Shown here one piece after another: positions 7,476 to 17,426 of a stretch of DNA of 64,000 nucleotides. The DNA is from CBDCWQ01 sp965223435 (lineage in GTDB: Bacteria; Myxococcota; Kuafuiibacteriia; Kuafuiibacteriales; Kuafuiibacteriaceae). The stretch spans positions 372,001-436,000 of the forward strand of contig CBDCWQ010000023.1 in assembly GCA_965223435.1 (NCBI GenBank), read 5' to 3'. Each line of letters opens with the position of its first letter. The stretch's first letter is position 1. The position numbers and the translations under genes are program-made. Below the pieces are notes generated by a model, which saw only the letters and a list, made by a program, of their open reading frames with translations, searched no databases and was not told the DNA's origin.

Positions 7476-9323
7476 TCAGTGATTGAAGCGCTTGCGGCAC
7501 CGGTCTTCGTAATCTTTTCGTGCCGCTTGGGTTTCTTTTCGGCCGGACACTTGTGGAACCGCCACGTCCCACCATGCGCCGCCGGCCTCGGTGGCTCGGT
7601 GAGGGGTGGTCTTGATGACCAAAACAGTGGTGGTGTCGGCCGCTTGCGCTCGCCGGATCGCGGGCTCGAGCGCCTCAAGGGTCGAGACCTCTTCGGCGAG
7701 TGCGCCGAGGGCCCGCGCATGCTGGGCAAAATCGATGAAGGGTTTTTTGGGGCCACGTTCACCGCTCAACAGGTTGTTAAAAGGGGCTCCGCCGGTGGCC
7801 TTTTGCAGCCGGTGAATGCATCCGAAACCACCGTTGTCGAGCACGATAATGATGAGTGGTTTTTCGAGGGTTACGGTGCTCGCGATCTCCGAGTTCATCA
7901 TGAGGTAGCTTCCATCACCCAGCAAAACAAAAACTTCGCGCGATGGGTCTGCAAGCTTTACGCCCAAGCCGCCCGCGATCTCATACCCCATGCACGAGTA
8001 CCCGTACTCGACGTGATAGCTCCCCGGGGTAGAAGCGCGCCACAGTCGGTGGAGTTCGCCGGGCAAGCCTCCGGCTGCGGCGACCACGACGCTGTGTTCG
8101 CGCGTGCACTGGTTCACCACACAAACCACTTCGCCATCGGAGGGCCGCTCCAAGACGGGTCTTTGGAGGGCATTCACCCGGATGCTGTCTACTTCTTGAT
8201 TCCAAGCTTGGATGTTGTGTTGGATCTTTTGTTGCCATTCACCGGACGATTGCCAATTCTCGAGCTCTCTACTGAGGTGCTCCAGCCCGAGTTTGGCGTC
8301 GCCGAGGAGCGGTATGGCGCGTTGTTTGTGGGCGTCGGAAGCCACCACGTTCAGACCGATGACCTCGCAATTTGGATGCCGGAACAAGCTATGAGACGCG
8401 GTCGTGAAGTCCGACAAGCGCGTGCCGACGGCGATGATGACGTCAGCCTCCTCGGCGAGGGCGTTGGCGGCGGTGCTCCCGGTGACGCCGATGGCGCCGA
8501 CCAGATGCGGGTGTTCGAAGGGAAGCGCGCTCTTTCCGGCCTGGGTTTCGGCGACCGGGACGCCGTGTTTCTTCGAAAAATCAGATAGGACCTCATGGGC
8601 CTGTGCGTAGTGTACCCCACCACCCGCGATGATAAGGGGTGTCTTTTTGCGAAGGAGGCACCGGCGGGCCTCTGAAAGTTCGTGCGCATCTACGGGCGTT
8701 CGGCGCAGGCGATGCACCCTTCTTTCGAGGAAAAAGTCGGGCACCTCGAGGGCCTCGGTTTGGACGTCTTGGGGTAGGGCGAGGGTGACTGGACCACAGC
8801 TCACCGGATCGGTCAGCACCCGGATGGCCTCCGGAAGCGCGCTGAGAATCTGCTCCGGCCTGACAATGCGATCCCAAAATCGAGATACGGGTCGAAGGCA
8901 ATCGTTGACAGAGCGTGTTGGGTCGTTTGGGGCCTCGAGCTGTTGCAGAACGGGGTCTGGGACCCGCGTAGCGAAGACGTCGCCCGGCAAAAAGAGCACG
9001 GGAAGCCGGTTGATGTGGGCGAGTGCGGCCGCGGTGACCAGATTGGTGGCCCCCGGGCCGATCGAGGTTGTACAGGCCATGATGCGTCGGCGCCGATGGG
9101 TTTTGGCAAAGGCGACCGCGGCGTGGGCCATGGCCTGTTCGTTGTGGGCCCGAAGGGTCGGTAGGGCGCGATGTTCTTCGAGCGCTTGCCCGAGTCCGGC
9201 TACGTTGCCATGTCCAAAAATGGCAAATACCCCCCCGAATAGCGGGAGCCCGTCTTGGGTATCGATTCGCTGTTGGCTAAGGTACCGCACCAGCGCCTCT
9301 GACACGGTCATGGTGGTAGTCAT
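7476..9323 (-). CDS. iolD: 3D-(3,5/4)-trihydroxycyclohexane-1,2-dione acylhydrolase IolD
   Basis: A 615-residue thiamine-diphosphate enzyme that opens the cyclohexanedione ring to 5-deoxy-D-glucuronate in inositol degradation. The N-terminal PP/PYR domain has FGGVFAIFGHGNVAGLG and LRAHNEQAMAHAAVAFAK with the catalytic glutamate region. The C-terminal ThDP-binding motif is LLGDGSYLMMNSEI...VLDNGGFGCI. The ATG at 9323 has an ideal AAAGGAGG ribosome site and overlaps the iolC stop as ATGA, so the genes are translationally coupled; the open frame upstream is only iolC DNA. The length is normal for IolD. Confidence 0.94.
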   Translation of the reverse strand: MTTTMTVSEALVRYLSQQRIDTQDGLPLFGGVFAIFGHGNVAGLGQALEEHRALPTLRAHNEQAMAHAAVAFAKTHRRRRIMACTTSIGPGATNLVTAAALAHINRLPVLFLPGDVFATRVPDPVLQQLEAPNDPTRSVNDCLRPVSRFWDRIVRPEQILSALPEAIRVLTDPVSCGPVTLALPQDVQTEALEVPDFFLERRVHRLRRTPVDAHELSEARRCLLRKKTPLIIAGGGVHYAQAHEVLSDFSKKHGVPVAETQAGKSALPFEHPHLVGAIGVTGSTAANALAEEADVIIAVGTRLSDFTTASHSLFRHPNCEVIGLNVVASDAHKQRAIPLLGDAKLGLEHLSRELENWQSSGEWQQKIQHNIQAWNQEVDSIRVNALQRPVLERPSDGEVVCVVNQCTREHSVVVAAAGGLPGELHRLWRASTPGSYHVEYGYSCMGYEIAGGLGVKLADPSREVFVLLGDGSYLMMNSEIASTVTLEKPLIIIVLDNGGFGCIHRLQKATGGAPFNNLLSGERGPKKPFIDFAQHARALGALAEEVSTLEALEPAIRRAQAADTTTVLVIKTTPHRATEAGGAWWDVAVPQVSGRKETQAARKDYEDRCRKRFNH

Positions 9324-11285
9324 GATGAGGACCTCCTTTGCCACAGATCTACGACCCGCGTGTAGCCCTCGGCGATGGTGGTTTCGAGTGTGCGGTCGTC
9401 GATGTCGCCCGAAAGCCACGCCAAGGCGGCGGCAAAAAATATCGTGCGGCCTACGGCAAAGCCGCGAAAAACAGGCGCATGCGCCGCTTCTCGAAAGGCC
9501 TCTTGGAGCGTTTGCTCGGGGGCATCCAGGCCGAGCAACAGAACCCCTTGGCAGTGGGGGTCGTGGTGTTCCACGATTTGGTTGACTTCGGCCCAGCACC
9601 CGGTCGGCGGTGGAAGTTTCCACCAGTCAGGATAGATGCCCATGCCATACAGCTCGTTGAGGGTCTCGGGAAGAACGGAAGGGTCAACATCGCCGCCGTT
9701 TGCTTGGGGAATGATTTCAATCAGCAGCGTCCGGTCCAGAGTTTGACACGCTTCGTAGAGGCGATAGAGCTCTTTTTTCGTCGCATCCGTGTGGGCTGGG
9801 TCCTTTGCCGGGTGGAGGTTCACGAGGCATTTGACCACGTGGGACTGGGGCCAGCTTCCGAGCGTCAACTCGACGTTGGGTCCCCCTTCGAAGGTGAGCG
9901 AGTCGCACTCCGGTTGCTCGATGGGGCGCGCTATCCAGATGTCGCTCCGGGCGGCTTCAAACAGAGCTTCTTGACCGTAGGTGTCATCGATGATGACCCC
10001 TGGATGAGGTGAACCCTCGTCCGCGATGGCTTTGAGCGCCCCGCGCATGATGTGTCGCTTCAGCTGAATGAGGGCCGTTTTTGGGGCTCCTCTGGCCTCA
10101 GCGGCCGCACCGAGCTGCGGCCTGTGGTCGAACGCAAGCACGTACAGTTCTTTTTTTTGGCTTTGGTGTAGCGTTTGCCGATGAAGACGTTTGAGTCTTT
10201 TGTCGTCGGTGATGTTTGCGATCTGGGGTTGGCGGCTGAGGTAGTCGTCGAGCTCCTCCTTGGACGGCATGGCTGGAGCGCAGCCATGTCTCGACACCAC
10301 GATGGCACCCATCGCATTGGCATAGCGCGCACATTCTGACAAGGGCTCCCCGTTGATCCAGCCTCGAAGGAATCCGCTCATAAACGCGTCTCCCGCACCA
10401 AGAACGTTGAGGATGGGCACCGGAAAACCTTGGCTGACCAGGGCGTCTTCCAGTTTGTCCGGTATCGTATCTTCGAAGACGACACATCCGAGTGGGCCCC
10501 GTTTGAGTACGATGGTGGCTCGGCTTTGGGTTCGGAGGGTCGAGAGTGCCTGGAGGGTGTCGGTTGAACCGCCAGCGATATGAACTTCTTCTTCGGTCCC
10601 CACAATCAGATCGCAGTATTGTAGTACTTTTTGCATTTCCTGAGTGACGTGGTCCGAAGGAAGGTCACGCGCGTCGCCTTGGTTGTGCCGGCCCACCCCC
10701 CAGAGGACCGGGCGGTAGTCGATATCCAAGACGATACGTGTTCGGGCTTTCAGAGCAAGCTCGATGGCGTGCTTGCTGGCTCCAAAGACGGTTTTGGTCG
10801 ACAGGTGCGTTCCAGTGAGGAGTAGGGTGCGGGCGTCTTGAAGGAGACCGGCATCAATGTCGTCGGCAGACAGCGCCATGTCTGCGCAATGCTCGCGGTA
10901 GAAGATCAATGGGAAGTGATCCCGGTTTTGGATCGCGAGCAATACGAGGCCGGTCAGACGTTGGGGATCGGTCTTGATGTGGCTGGTGTCGACCCCGGCT
11001 GCGTCGAGGGCGTCTTTCACAAAACGTCCCATCGCCTCGTCCCCCCACGCGGGTGAGCATGGCGACTCGAAGACCTTGCCTGGCCGAGCCTAGGGCGATG
11101 TTGGCCGCGCATCCGCCCAGAGATTTTGAGAAGGATTGAACGTGTTCGAGATCGGTTCCGATCTGCTCGCCATACAGGTCGACTGCGGCTCTGCCCAAGC
11201 AAACCAGATCGAGGGCCCGGGCGTCGATGTTGTCGGCTGAGCGCGTATCACCCGCTCGAAACTTGGGTCGCGTCACGCCAGGCAT
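9320..11285 (-). CDS. iolC: 5-dehydro-2-deoxygluconokinase IolC fused to DUF2090 aldolase-like domain, frameshifted
   Basis: The N-terminal PfkB-family kinase phosphorylates 2-deoxy-5-keto-D-gluconate. It has LDLVCLGRAAVDLYGEQIG, SLGGCAANIALGSARQGLRV and the catalytic NVLGAGDAFMSGF. The C-terminal half, from about LYVLAFDHRPQLG, is the DUF2090 domain, a class I aldolase-like module often fused to IolC and proposed to replace IolJ. The reading frame breaks at a run of six C on the plus strand (11041-11046). Upstream codons read MLTRVGG, and the other frame continues MGRFVKDALDAAGVD; five bases in the run would give RVGDEAMGRF. This is either a sequencing error or an inactivating +1 indel. The ATG at 11285 has GAGGG before it and lies 17 bases from iolB. 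The restored length is about 654 residues. Confidence 0.85.
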
Positions 11286-11301
11286 GTTCCCTCGGGGACA
11301 T

Positions 11302-12117
11302 CTAGCCACTCTCTTCGCTTCGCGGCCACCAAAAAGTGGCGTCTGGGTTCATGGTCCAAGAATGGGCCTCGGTGAACTCGGGTACAGTGTAACGCTGGCC
11401 TGGCAGGTGTCTGATAACCCAGGCGTAGTACATGGCGTAGCCCGGTGCGGCGCACTGCGCATGGTCGTTTTGGTCTAGGATCTTGATGGTATCGTTGTGG
11501 TGGACTTTGAGGACTTGCTCCCCGAGTTCTGCGTGCCCATACCCCGCAGGATGACTGAATCGGTAATGATAGAGCTCGGGCTGGGGGTGATGGTGAGGGG
11601 GGTAGCTTGACCACCGCCCCGGGAGGTTGATCACCTCCCCCAAGACCAGGTCGGAGTCCGGGTGGGCATTGCTATCGTCGAAAATCGTTCGCACGTAGCG
11701 CAGGGCTGCATTCTTGACCAGGCCTTTGCCGCGACCTTCGTTCCGCACATCTTTGGGTTCGTAGATCTCGGGTGCAAAACGTTTGGTGTTGTCGACCTCG
11801 AAGCGGGTGAATTCGGTGTCTTGCCGGGCCGCTATTTGAAGATGGGTTCCGGTAGCCAGGTGAACGCAGGAAGGTTGTTCGTCAAACAAGGATCTTCTTC
11901 CCAGTTCAGCGCTTCTGGCGCCGCAAGTGATTTGCGCCTCTCCGGCCATCAGAAGCCAAGCCGTTTCGCCTTCGACCGTCTCCTCATGGATTTCGCCGGC
12001 CTTGAGACGCACCACCGAAAGCCGAATGCCAGTGGGGTGCTCTGCTTCACGCCCGGAGGTGATCTCGGTCACTCCCAGCCCGAAGCCTTGTCGGTGCCCG
12101 ACGAGATGGCGTGTCAT
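11302..12117 (-). CDS. iolB: 5-deoxy-glucuronate isomerase IolB
   Basis: A 271-residue cupin isomerase converting 5-deoxy-glucuronate to 2-deoxy-5-keto-gluconate. It shows the two-cupin metal site in YPPHHHPQPELYHYRF, preceded by NLPGRWSSYPPHHH and followed by YYAWVIRHLPGQRY. The start at 12117 (MTRHLVGHRQGFGLG) matches the usual short N-terminus; the longer frame upstream has no family similarity. It is the first gene of the operon, so the operon promoter should lie in the 219 bases before the divergent nuclease gene. Confidence 0.92.
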   Translation of the reverse strand: MTRHLVGHRQGFGLGVTEITSGREAEHPTGIRLSVVRLKAGEIHEETVEGETAWLLMAGEAQITCGARSAELGRRSLFDEQPSCVHLATGTHLQIAARQDTEFTRFEVDNTKRFAPEIYEPKDVRNEGRGKGLVKNAALRYVRTIFDDSNAHPDSDLVLGEVINLPGRWSSYPPHHHPQPELYHYRFSHPAGYGHAELGEQVLKVHHNDTIKILDQNDHAQCAAPGYAMYYAWVIRHLPGQRYTVPEFTEAHSWTMNPDATFWWPRSEESG

Positions 12118-12336
12118 CTTGCTTTTTCGAGTGCCCTGAGTGCTTCCTTTCGTCAACCTTTCGCCTGTCCGAATGTCGACCGCGTGCCCTCGAGGGTGCG
12201 TGTGTTTTGGCACGAGATGGGCCGGCACAACTTCTTGCGGCTGACCGCCCAATGCCTACAAACAACGACACTGTAGCGGGCCCGTTCCTGGGAAACGCTG
12301 ACCAACCATGGTACTCTTTGGATAGGAGCTTTCTGG
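12118..12336. promoter_or_regulatory. Divergent promoter region, iolBCDE versus bifunctional nuclease gene
   Basis: This intergenic segment must drive the iol operon leftward. On the plus strand it ends with the AGGAG ribosome site that decides the TTG start of the nuclease gene. No clear operator palindrome is visible, and no LacI- or DeoR-type regulator gene lies nearby. Confidence 0.4.
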
Positions 12337-12942
12337 TTGGCAAGATGCTTTTCTATCGGCGTCGTATCCTTGTTTGCGGCGTGTTCTTCGGTCCCCGTCA
12401 GTGGGCCGCAAGCGACTCAGGGAGGGCCCTATCAGACGGCAGAAACGGTTCGGGTCGCGGCCCCTAAGGGGTTTGTAGAAATGTTTGTGGTGGCTGTTTT
12501 GACCACAGACGGGGGACCGGCGGTTGTGCTGCAAGACGTGCGCGAAAGCCTGATGGTTCCGATTTGGGTCGGGATCGGCGAGGCCCATGCGATTCAACTG
12601 CGGCTCGAACACCGCCGGTTCGCTCGTCCGTTGACCCACGATCTCTTTGATACGGTGATGGCCAACCTTGGGGGCGAGCTCATTCGCGTTCAGGTCGACG
12701 ATTTGCAAGGGGATATGTACGTGGGGAGCATCTATGTTCGGCGTGGCGGAGGCGAAATCGAGCAGTTTGATGCCCGCCCCTCCGATTCCATCGCCCTGGC
12801 GCTCGGAAATCGGGCTCCCATTTTTGTATCCGAAGTGGTGATCAAACGCATTCACGCCAAGCAGAGCGAGGCGCCCGCCTCCAATGAACGTCCGGAGCGT
12901 GAGTTTGGCCGAAGCTACCCAAGCGGCGTCCAAACGTTATAA
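12337..12942 (+). CDS. Bifunctional nuclease (DUF151) domain lipoprotein
   Basis: A 201-residue protein with a DUF151/bifunctional nuclease domain at about residues 48-175. Segments include MFVVAVLTTDGGPAVVLQD, VPIWVGIGEAHAIQL, FDTVMANLGGEL and FDARPSDSIALALG, the family's most conserved stretch. Before it comes MARCFSIGVVSLFAACSSVP, which reads as a lipoprotein signal with lipobox FAAC, so the domain would act outside the cytoplasm; DUF151 proteins are usually cytoplasmic. The TTG start at 12337 is supported by AGGAG eight bases upstream, and an internal ATG (MFVV) would give a signal-less form. The gene stands alone, divergent from iolB. Confidence 0.8.
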   Translation: MARCFSIGVVSLFAACSSVPVSGPQATQGGPYQTAETVRVAAPKGFVEMFVVAVLTTDGGPAVVLQDVRESLMVPIWVGIGEAHAIQLRLEHRRFARPLTHDLFDTVMANLGGELIRVQVDDLQGDMYVGSIYVRRGGGEIEQFDARPSDSIALALGNRAPIFVSEVVIKRIHAKQSEAPASNERPEREFGRSYPSGVQTL

Positions 12943-13034
12943 GGGCGCCGATTGAGGCGCAAAGGCACCCGCTAAGGCCGTTGGAGATCCAGGTCCACGT
13001 CTACGTGGTGGGGTGGTCGTGGTCGGCGAGGCGC

Positions 13035-13352
13035 TCACTCGCCGGCTGGCTCGCCGATGAAAACCCCTTGTTCGTGGCATCGGATCGGGAAAGTTCTGAC
13101 TCTCGAATTCCCCCATCCCTGTTGCTTTCCGGTCTTGAGATCAAAGGCAAAAGCATGGAGCGGGCAAACGACCGCCCCGTCCTCGAGGGTTCCCTGGCTC
13201 AGTGGTCCCCCTCGGTGTGGGCAATCGTCGTCGATGGCGTAGAACGCCCCTTGATGCTTGAACACCGCAACGAGGGTACCGAAGGCCGATACGGTCTTAC
13301 ACTGACCCTCTCGGAGTTCGTCGGGGCCACAGACGCGAAGGAGGTCCGGCAT
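13035..13352 (-). CDS. Rieske [2Fe-2S] ferredoxin-like protein
   Basis: A 105-residue single-domain Rieske protein. The cluster motifs CPHRGGPL (C-X-H) and CPLHAFAFD (C-X2-H) are intact. The size and the lack of membrane segments fit a soluble NirD-like or dioxygenase-type ferredoxin that passes single electrons. No oxygenase or reductase gene is adjacent, so the partner is unknown. It is convergent with the nuclease gene (92-base gap) and divergent from ompA. Confidence 0.88.
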   Translation of the reverse strand: MPDLLRVCGPDELREGQCKTVSAFGTLVAVFKHQGAFYAIDDDCPHRGGPLSQGTLEDGAVVCPLHAFAFDLKTGKQQGWGNSRVRTFPIRCHEQGVFIGEPAGE

Positions 13353-13462
13353 GGCGGCGGACCCTACTATAGGATCATGGGCGCTGCTATCCCTTAGCTT
13401 CAGGCCAAGTCCCGCTGCGGTCTCTCTAAGCTCGTGATAGCCTTCCTGGATTCCGGAGCTTT

Positions 13463-15441
13463 GTGTGTGGTGTTCTAACCCTAAAGACCAGATCGCCCCC
13501 CCTTCGTGCCGCCGTCCGGTGCGAAAACCCCTCGCCGGTTACGGGGCCGTCGGGTGGGTGCCGAAGCGGAGTCCTTGGTGGTTGGGGGCTGGCTTTGGGG
13601 GTGTTGTGGGCGGGGCTCACGCTGGGGCCGGCAATCGGGCAGGCTCAGGTCCAAGAACCGCAGGATTTCGATTTTGAGCGGTTTCGTTTGTCCATGGACC
13701 GCGAGGGGCTGTTGGATGTGGAGTGTGGGCGGAAATTCCGCCCCATTTGAGCTGGGACGTATCCCTGTGGGCCATGCTCCAAGACGACCCTCTGGTGTTG
13801 TCCCGCCCGGTCGATGGCCAAGTGCGCGAGGTGGGCTCGGTGGTGGGGTCCCGCAGCACTGGAGCGTTGACGGTGGCGGGTGCGCTCTTCGGCTGGGTCG
13901 AGCTTGGTCTTTCGCTTCCGGTGGTTTTTTACCAGTCGAGAAATCGGCTGGTTGCGGGCGTGACGCAGGGCCTGCCTGCTCTGTCGAACTTTGGTGTTTC
14001 AGATCTGGTGATTCACCCCAAGTTTCGTATTCTCAAACAGGACGTACAGGGGATCGGACTCTCGGTCATGCCCCGGCTCACCGTTCCGATATCGAGCAAA
14101 GACAGTTACTTTGGGGACCGAGGCGTTCGTTTCGCGCCTGAAGTCTTGGTTTCTCGGAGTGTGGGCGCCTGGCGCCTTGCCGCAAATCTTGGCCTTCGCT
14201 TTCGCAAGCAAGCGCAATTTGTCGACCTGAAGGTCGAAAACGAAATCTACGGACGTTTGGGGGTCGGTTACCGTTTTGACGACGCCTTTGGCATTCCCCT
14301 CGAGACCGATGTGAGCGTTGCGGTGGCCACTTCTGATGCTTTCTTTGCCAACACCAACCAGGACTATACCGAGGTGCTCGGCGGCGTGAATTGCGATCTG
14401 GGTGGTCCTTTTCGAGCCTTTTTCGGCGGGGGTCTAGGCCTTAACCAAGGTTACGGGACACCCGATTTTCGTATTTTTGGAGGCATTCGTTTTTCTCGGC
14501 ACAACGTGGATGGCGATGGCGACGGCATTTTGGATCGGGAGGATGCGTGTCCGGAAGAGGCCGAAGACCTGGATGGGTTTTTTGACGACGACGGATGCAT
14601 CGATGTCGACAACGACCAAGATGGGGTAGACGACCGCTTTGATGGTGCTCCCCACGAGCCCGAAGACCGTGATGGCTTCGAGGACGACGACGGCATTCCC
14701 GACCGGGACAACGACAAGGACGGCGTTCCTGACGCGGGTGATTCGTGTCCGATGATGGCCGGCCCCCGAGACAATCTTGGTTGTCCGGACATCGACCGAG
14801 ACGGCGATGGCATCGTCGATCGCATCGACCGTTGTCGGGATGCGCGCGAGGATCGGGACGGCTTTAAGGACGACGATGGGTGCCCGGAGATCGACAACGA
14901 CGAAGATGGTGTCATCGACTCTCAGGACCAGTGTCCGCTGGAAGCAGGCCTGCCCCAGAACGGGGGCTGTCCCGACGTCGATCGCGACCAAGACGGGGTG
15001 GCCGATCGGGTAGACAACTGCCCGGGTGAAAAGGGCCGAAGCGAGTATCAGGGCTGCAAGAGTCCCCAAAAGGTCGTGATTGGCAGAGGCCAACTCCACA
15101 TTATGGACCGGGTGTTTTTCAAGCCTGGGTCGCGAGATATTGAAGAGAAATCCTATGCCCTGCTCGACAACGTGGTGGCGGTTTTGGTGGCTCACCCCGA
15201 AATCAAGAAGATTGTGATCGAAGGGCACACCGACAGCCGAGGCTCGGCGGTGCAAAACCATCGTCTGTCGCGCGAACGCGCCGACGCTGTTCGGAATTAT
15301 TTGATTGAGCGAGGCGTTTCTCCTGCACGGGTTACGGCGGAGGGCTACGGTGAAGAACGACCGGTTGCGCCCAATGAGACCGAGGAGGGCCGAGAGAAGA
15401 ATCGGCGGGTAGACTTCAGGATTGTCACCGACGCGCCCTAG
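13463..15441 (+). CDS. OmpA-family protein with thrombospondin type 3 repeats, frameshifted near its 5' end
   Basis: An outer-membrane beta-barrel protein anchored to peptidoglycan. The N-terminal signal GLALGVLWAGLTLGPAIGQA and QDFDFERFRLSMDREGLLDV lie in one frame; the body from VWAEIPPHLSWDVSLW (13723 onward) lies in another. Dropping two bases at the GTGTGG around 13724 would join them as the usual DVE-x-AE-x-PPHLSWD. A roughly 200-residue barrel is followed by five to six Asp-rich calcium repeats (DRDGDGIVDRIDRC, DNDEDGVIDSQDQC). The C-terminal OmpA domain (VIEGHTDSRGSAVQNHRLS, VTAEGYGEERPVAPN, KNRRVDFRI) binds diaminopimelate. The GTG start at 13463 is tentative. The next gene starts 11 bases later. 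Confidence 0.85.
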
Positions 15442-15452
15442 GGGTTTCGGAA

Positions 15453-16304
15453 ATGTTCGATGTTGAGCTTGATGACGAGGGTGAGGTCCGGCGCACGCCC
15501 CCTAAGGGTTTTGGCCGCTGGGTGGCGTTGATTCTTTTTCTTGGGGCTGGGGCCGGGGCCTGGTGGATGTTCGGTCGAGCGCCCGAAGTTCTGGTCGAAT
15601 CCGTCCCCGAAGCCGAGGTTGCCCTCTCTCCGGAACCCGCTGCAAAAAAGCCGCCTCCCCCCGAGCAGGTCACACCAAAAGAAGAGCCGAAAGAGCCCGC
15701 CGTTTCGCCGCGGGCTAAAGACAAAAGGTCGCTCCTGGTGCGTCTCGCGGACGACGCTCGAAACCGGCGAATAAAGCGGTGGCTCAAGACCAACAATATC
15801 GTCCAACGGGTGGCTGCGGCCACCTATTTGGTGGCCGACGGGGAGAGCCCGGCAGCGGTTCTGGGTTTTATTCGGGTATCGGGTCGTTTTAAAGTCGTTG
15901 AGACCAAAAGCGACAAGATTTTTATCTCCAAAGCAAACGACAGGCGCTACGCATGGATACCGGGTGTGTTTACGAAGAAAAATGCGCTCCGTTTCGGGCG
16001 TGTTTATCCCAAACTTCGCCCTCATTTCGACAAGGTGTTCTCACAGATCGCGGCGTCCGGAGAACGTTTTGATGATGTTCTGGCCCGCGCCCTTCAGCGA
16101 TTGATCTCGGTGCGCATACCCAAAGGACGCATTGAATTGGTCCCCAAAGGGGCCGTGTACGCCTTCAAAGATCCCAGGCTTGAATCGCTGCCGGACGCCG
16201 AAAAACACATGATCCGCATCGGACGGAGCAATGCACTCGCCGTACAACAGGCGCTTCGCCACTTCGTGGAAGCGGCGCGGCTCAAGGTGGCCAGCCCGCT
16301 CTAA
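15453..16304 (+). CDS. DUF3014 membrane-anchored protein
   Basis: A 283-residue protein with a short cytoplasmic N-terminus and one membrane segment (WVALILFLGAGAGAWWMF, about residues 23-42). A Pro/Glu/Lys-rich periplasmic linker and a C-terminal domain (about residues 90-280) containing LKTNNIVQRVAAATYLVADG and PKLRPHFDKVFSQ fit DUF3014, whose function is unknown. The gene follows ompA by 11 bases and precedes the reductase gene by 22, so the three may be one transcript; an envelope role is inferred from topology and position only. Confidence 0.75.
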   Translation: MFDVELDDEGEVRRTPPKGFGRWVALILFLGAGAGAWWMFGRAPEVLVESVPEAEVALSPEPAAKKPPPPEQVTPKEEPKEPAVSPRAKDKRSLLVRLADDARNRRIKRWLKTNNIVQRVAAATYLVADGESPAAVLGFIRVSGRFKVVETKSDKIFISKANDRRYAWIPGVFTKKNALRFGRVYPKLRPHFDKVFSQIAASGERFDDVLARALQRLISVRIPKGRIELVPKGAVYAFKDPRLESLPDAEKHMIRIGRSNALAVQQALRHFVEAARLKVASPL

Positions 16305-16326
16305 CAAACAGAAAGAAAGGGACGAC

Positions 16327-17295
16327 GTGGGAAAGTTGATAGACGGCGTTTGGAAAGACGTCTGGTACGACACCAAAGCATCGGGCGGGCGTTTTGTCAG
16401 GGACAGCGCCAAGTTCCGAAACTGGATTACGCCGAGCGGCGACGATGCGCCTTCCGGGAAAGCCTTCAAGGCGGAGGCTGGCCGGTACCACTTGGTGGTA
16501 TCCTACGCCTGTCCATGGGCCCATCGGACCCTGATCTTTCGGGTACTGAAGGGTTTAGAGACTTCGATTGGTCTGTCGGTGGTTCATCCCTTTATGGGCA
16601 CCGAGGGGTGGTCTTTTCAACAAGAGGCCGGTCCCGCTCAAGACCCGGTCTTGGGGCTCACCCATCTTCATCAGCTCTATACTCAAGCCAACGCTACATT
16701 CACGGGTCGGGTCACGGTCCCCGTGCTCTGGGACACCCGCGAGGGCACCATTGTGAGCAACGAGTCCTCGGAGATCATTCGCATGTTCAACAGTGCGTTT
16801 GATGGCCTCGGTGCGCTCGCCGGAGACTACTATCCAGAGGCGTTGCGTGAAGAAATCGATGAGGTCAACGAACGCGTGTATACCACGCTCAACAACGGGG
16901 TCTACCGGTGCGGTTTTGCCACCAGCCAAGAAGCGTACGAGGAAGCCTTTCACGCGCTGTTTTCGACGATGGACTGGCTGGAAGACCGCCTTCGTACCCG
17001 GCGTTACCTCGTTGGAGATCAGATCACGGAGGCGGACTGGCGTCTTTTCACCACGCTGGTGCGTTTTGATGCCGTCTACGTCGGGCATTTTCGGACCAAC
17101 CTCTATCGGGTGATGGACTGCCCCAATCTGTGGGCGTACACCCGAGAGCTCTACCAGGTTCCGGGGGTCAAAGAGACGGTGAACATGCATCACATCAAGG
17201 ATCACTACTTTCGGAGCCACACCAGCATCAATCCCACCGCGATCGTTCCCGTGGGGCCGGCCATCGACTTTGAGGCCCCTCACCAAAGAGGATAA
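16327..17295 (+). CDS. yqjG: Glutathionyl-hydroquinone reductase (Omega/Xi-class GST)
   Basis: A 322-residue protein of the YqjG/PcpF family that reduces glutathionyl-hydroquinones with glutathione. The catalytic motif SYACPWAHRTLIFR carries the active cysteine. The glutathione-site segments TVPVLWD and VSNESSEIIRMFN and the helical C-domain with LFTTLVRFDAVYVGHF are all present, and the size matches the family. The GTG start at 16327 follows an AAAGGGA ribosome site; the open frame upstream overlaps the DUF3014 gene and is not family-like. A terminator-like hairpin lies about 95 bases after the stop. Confidence 0.9.
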   Translation: MGKLIDGVWKDVWYDTKASGGRFVRDSAKFRNWITPSGDDAPSGKAFKAEAGRYHLVVSYACPWAHRTLIFRVLKGLETSIGLSVVHPFMGTEGWSFQQEAGPAQDPVLGLTHLHQLYTQANATFTGRVTVPVLWDTREGTIVSNESSEIIRMFNSAFDGLGALAGDYYPEALREEIDEVNERVYTTLNNGVYRCGFATSQEAYEEAFHALFSTMDWLEDRLRTRRYLVGDQITEADWRLFTTLVRFDAVYVGHFRTNLYRVMDCPNLWAYTRELYQVPGVKETVNMHHIKDHYFRSHTSINPTAIVPVGPAIDFEAPHQRG

Positions 17296-17388
17296 GTTTG
17301 CAGACTCGCGTCCGGCTTGGAACAAAGTGAGCCAAGGATGCGGCATTGGACCCTGCGGTTCCGGCTCACGTACTTCCGTGTACGCTCC

Positions 17389-17411
17389 GCGGGCTCCTCA
17401 GGCCCGCTTTT
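17389..17411 (+). terminator. Rho-independent terminator candidate after the reductase gene
   Basis: GCGGGC and GCCCGC form a six-base-pair stem around a seven-base loop, directly followed by TTTT. It is placed to end the ompA-DUF3014-yqjG transcript and lies just before the convergent ppx stop. Confidence 0.6.
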
Positions 17412-17426
17412 GCCTTGCACCTGGCT

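Noticed and set aside
14434..15261. 275-codon frame antisense to ompA
   Set aside because: A Val/Ile-rich mirror of the Asp-rich calcium repeats.
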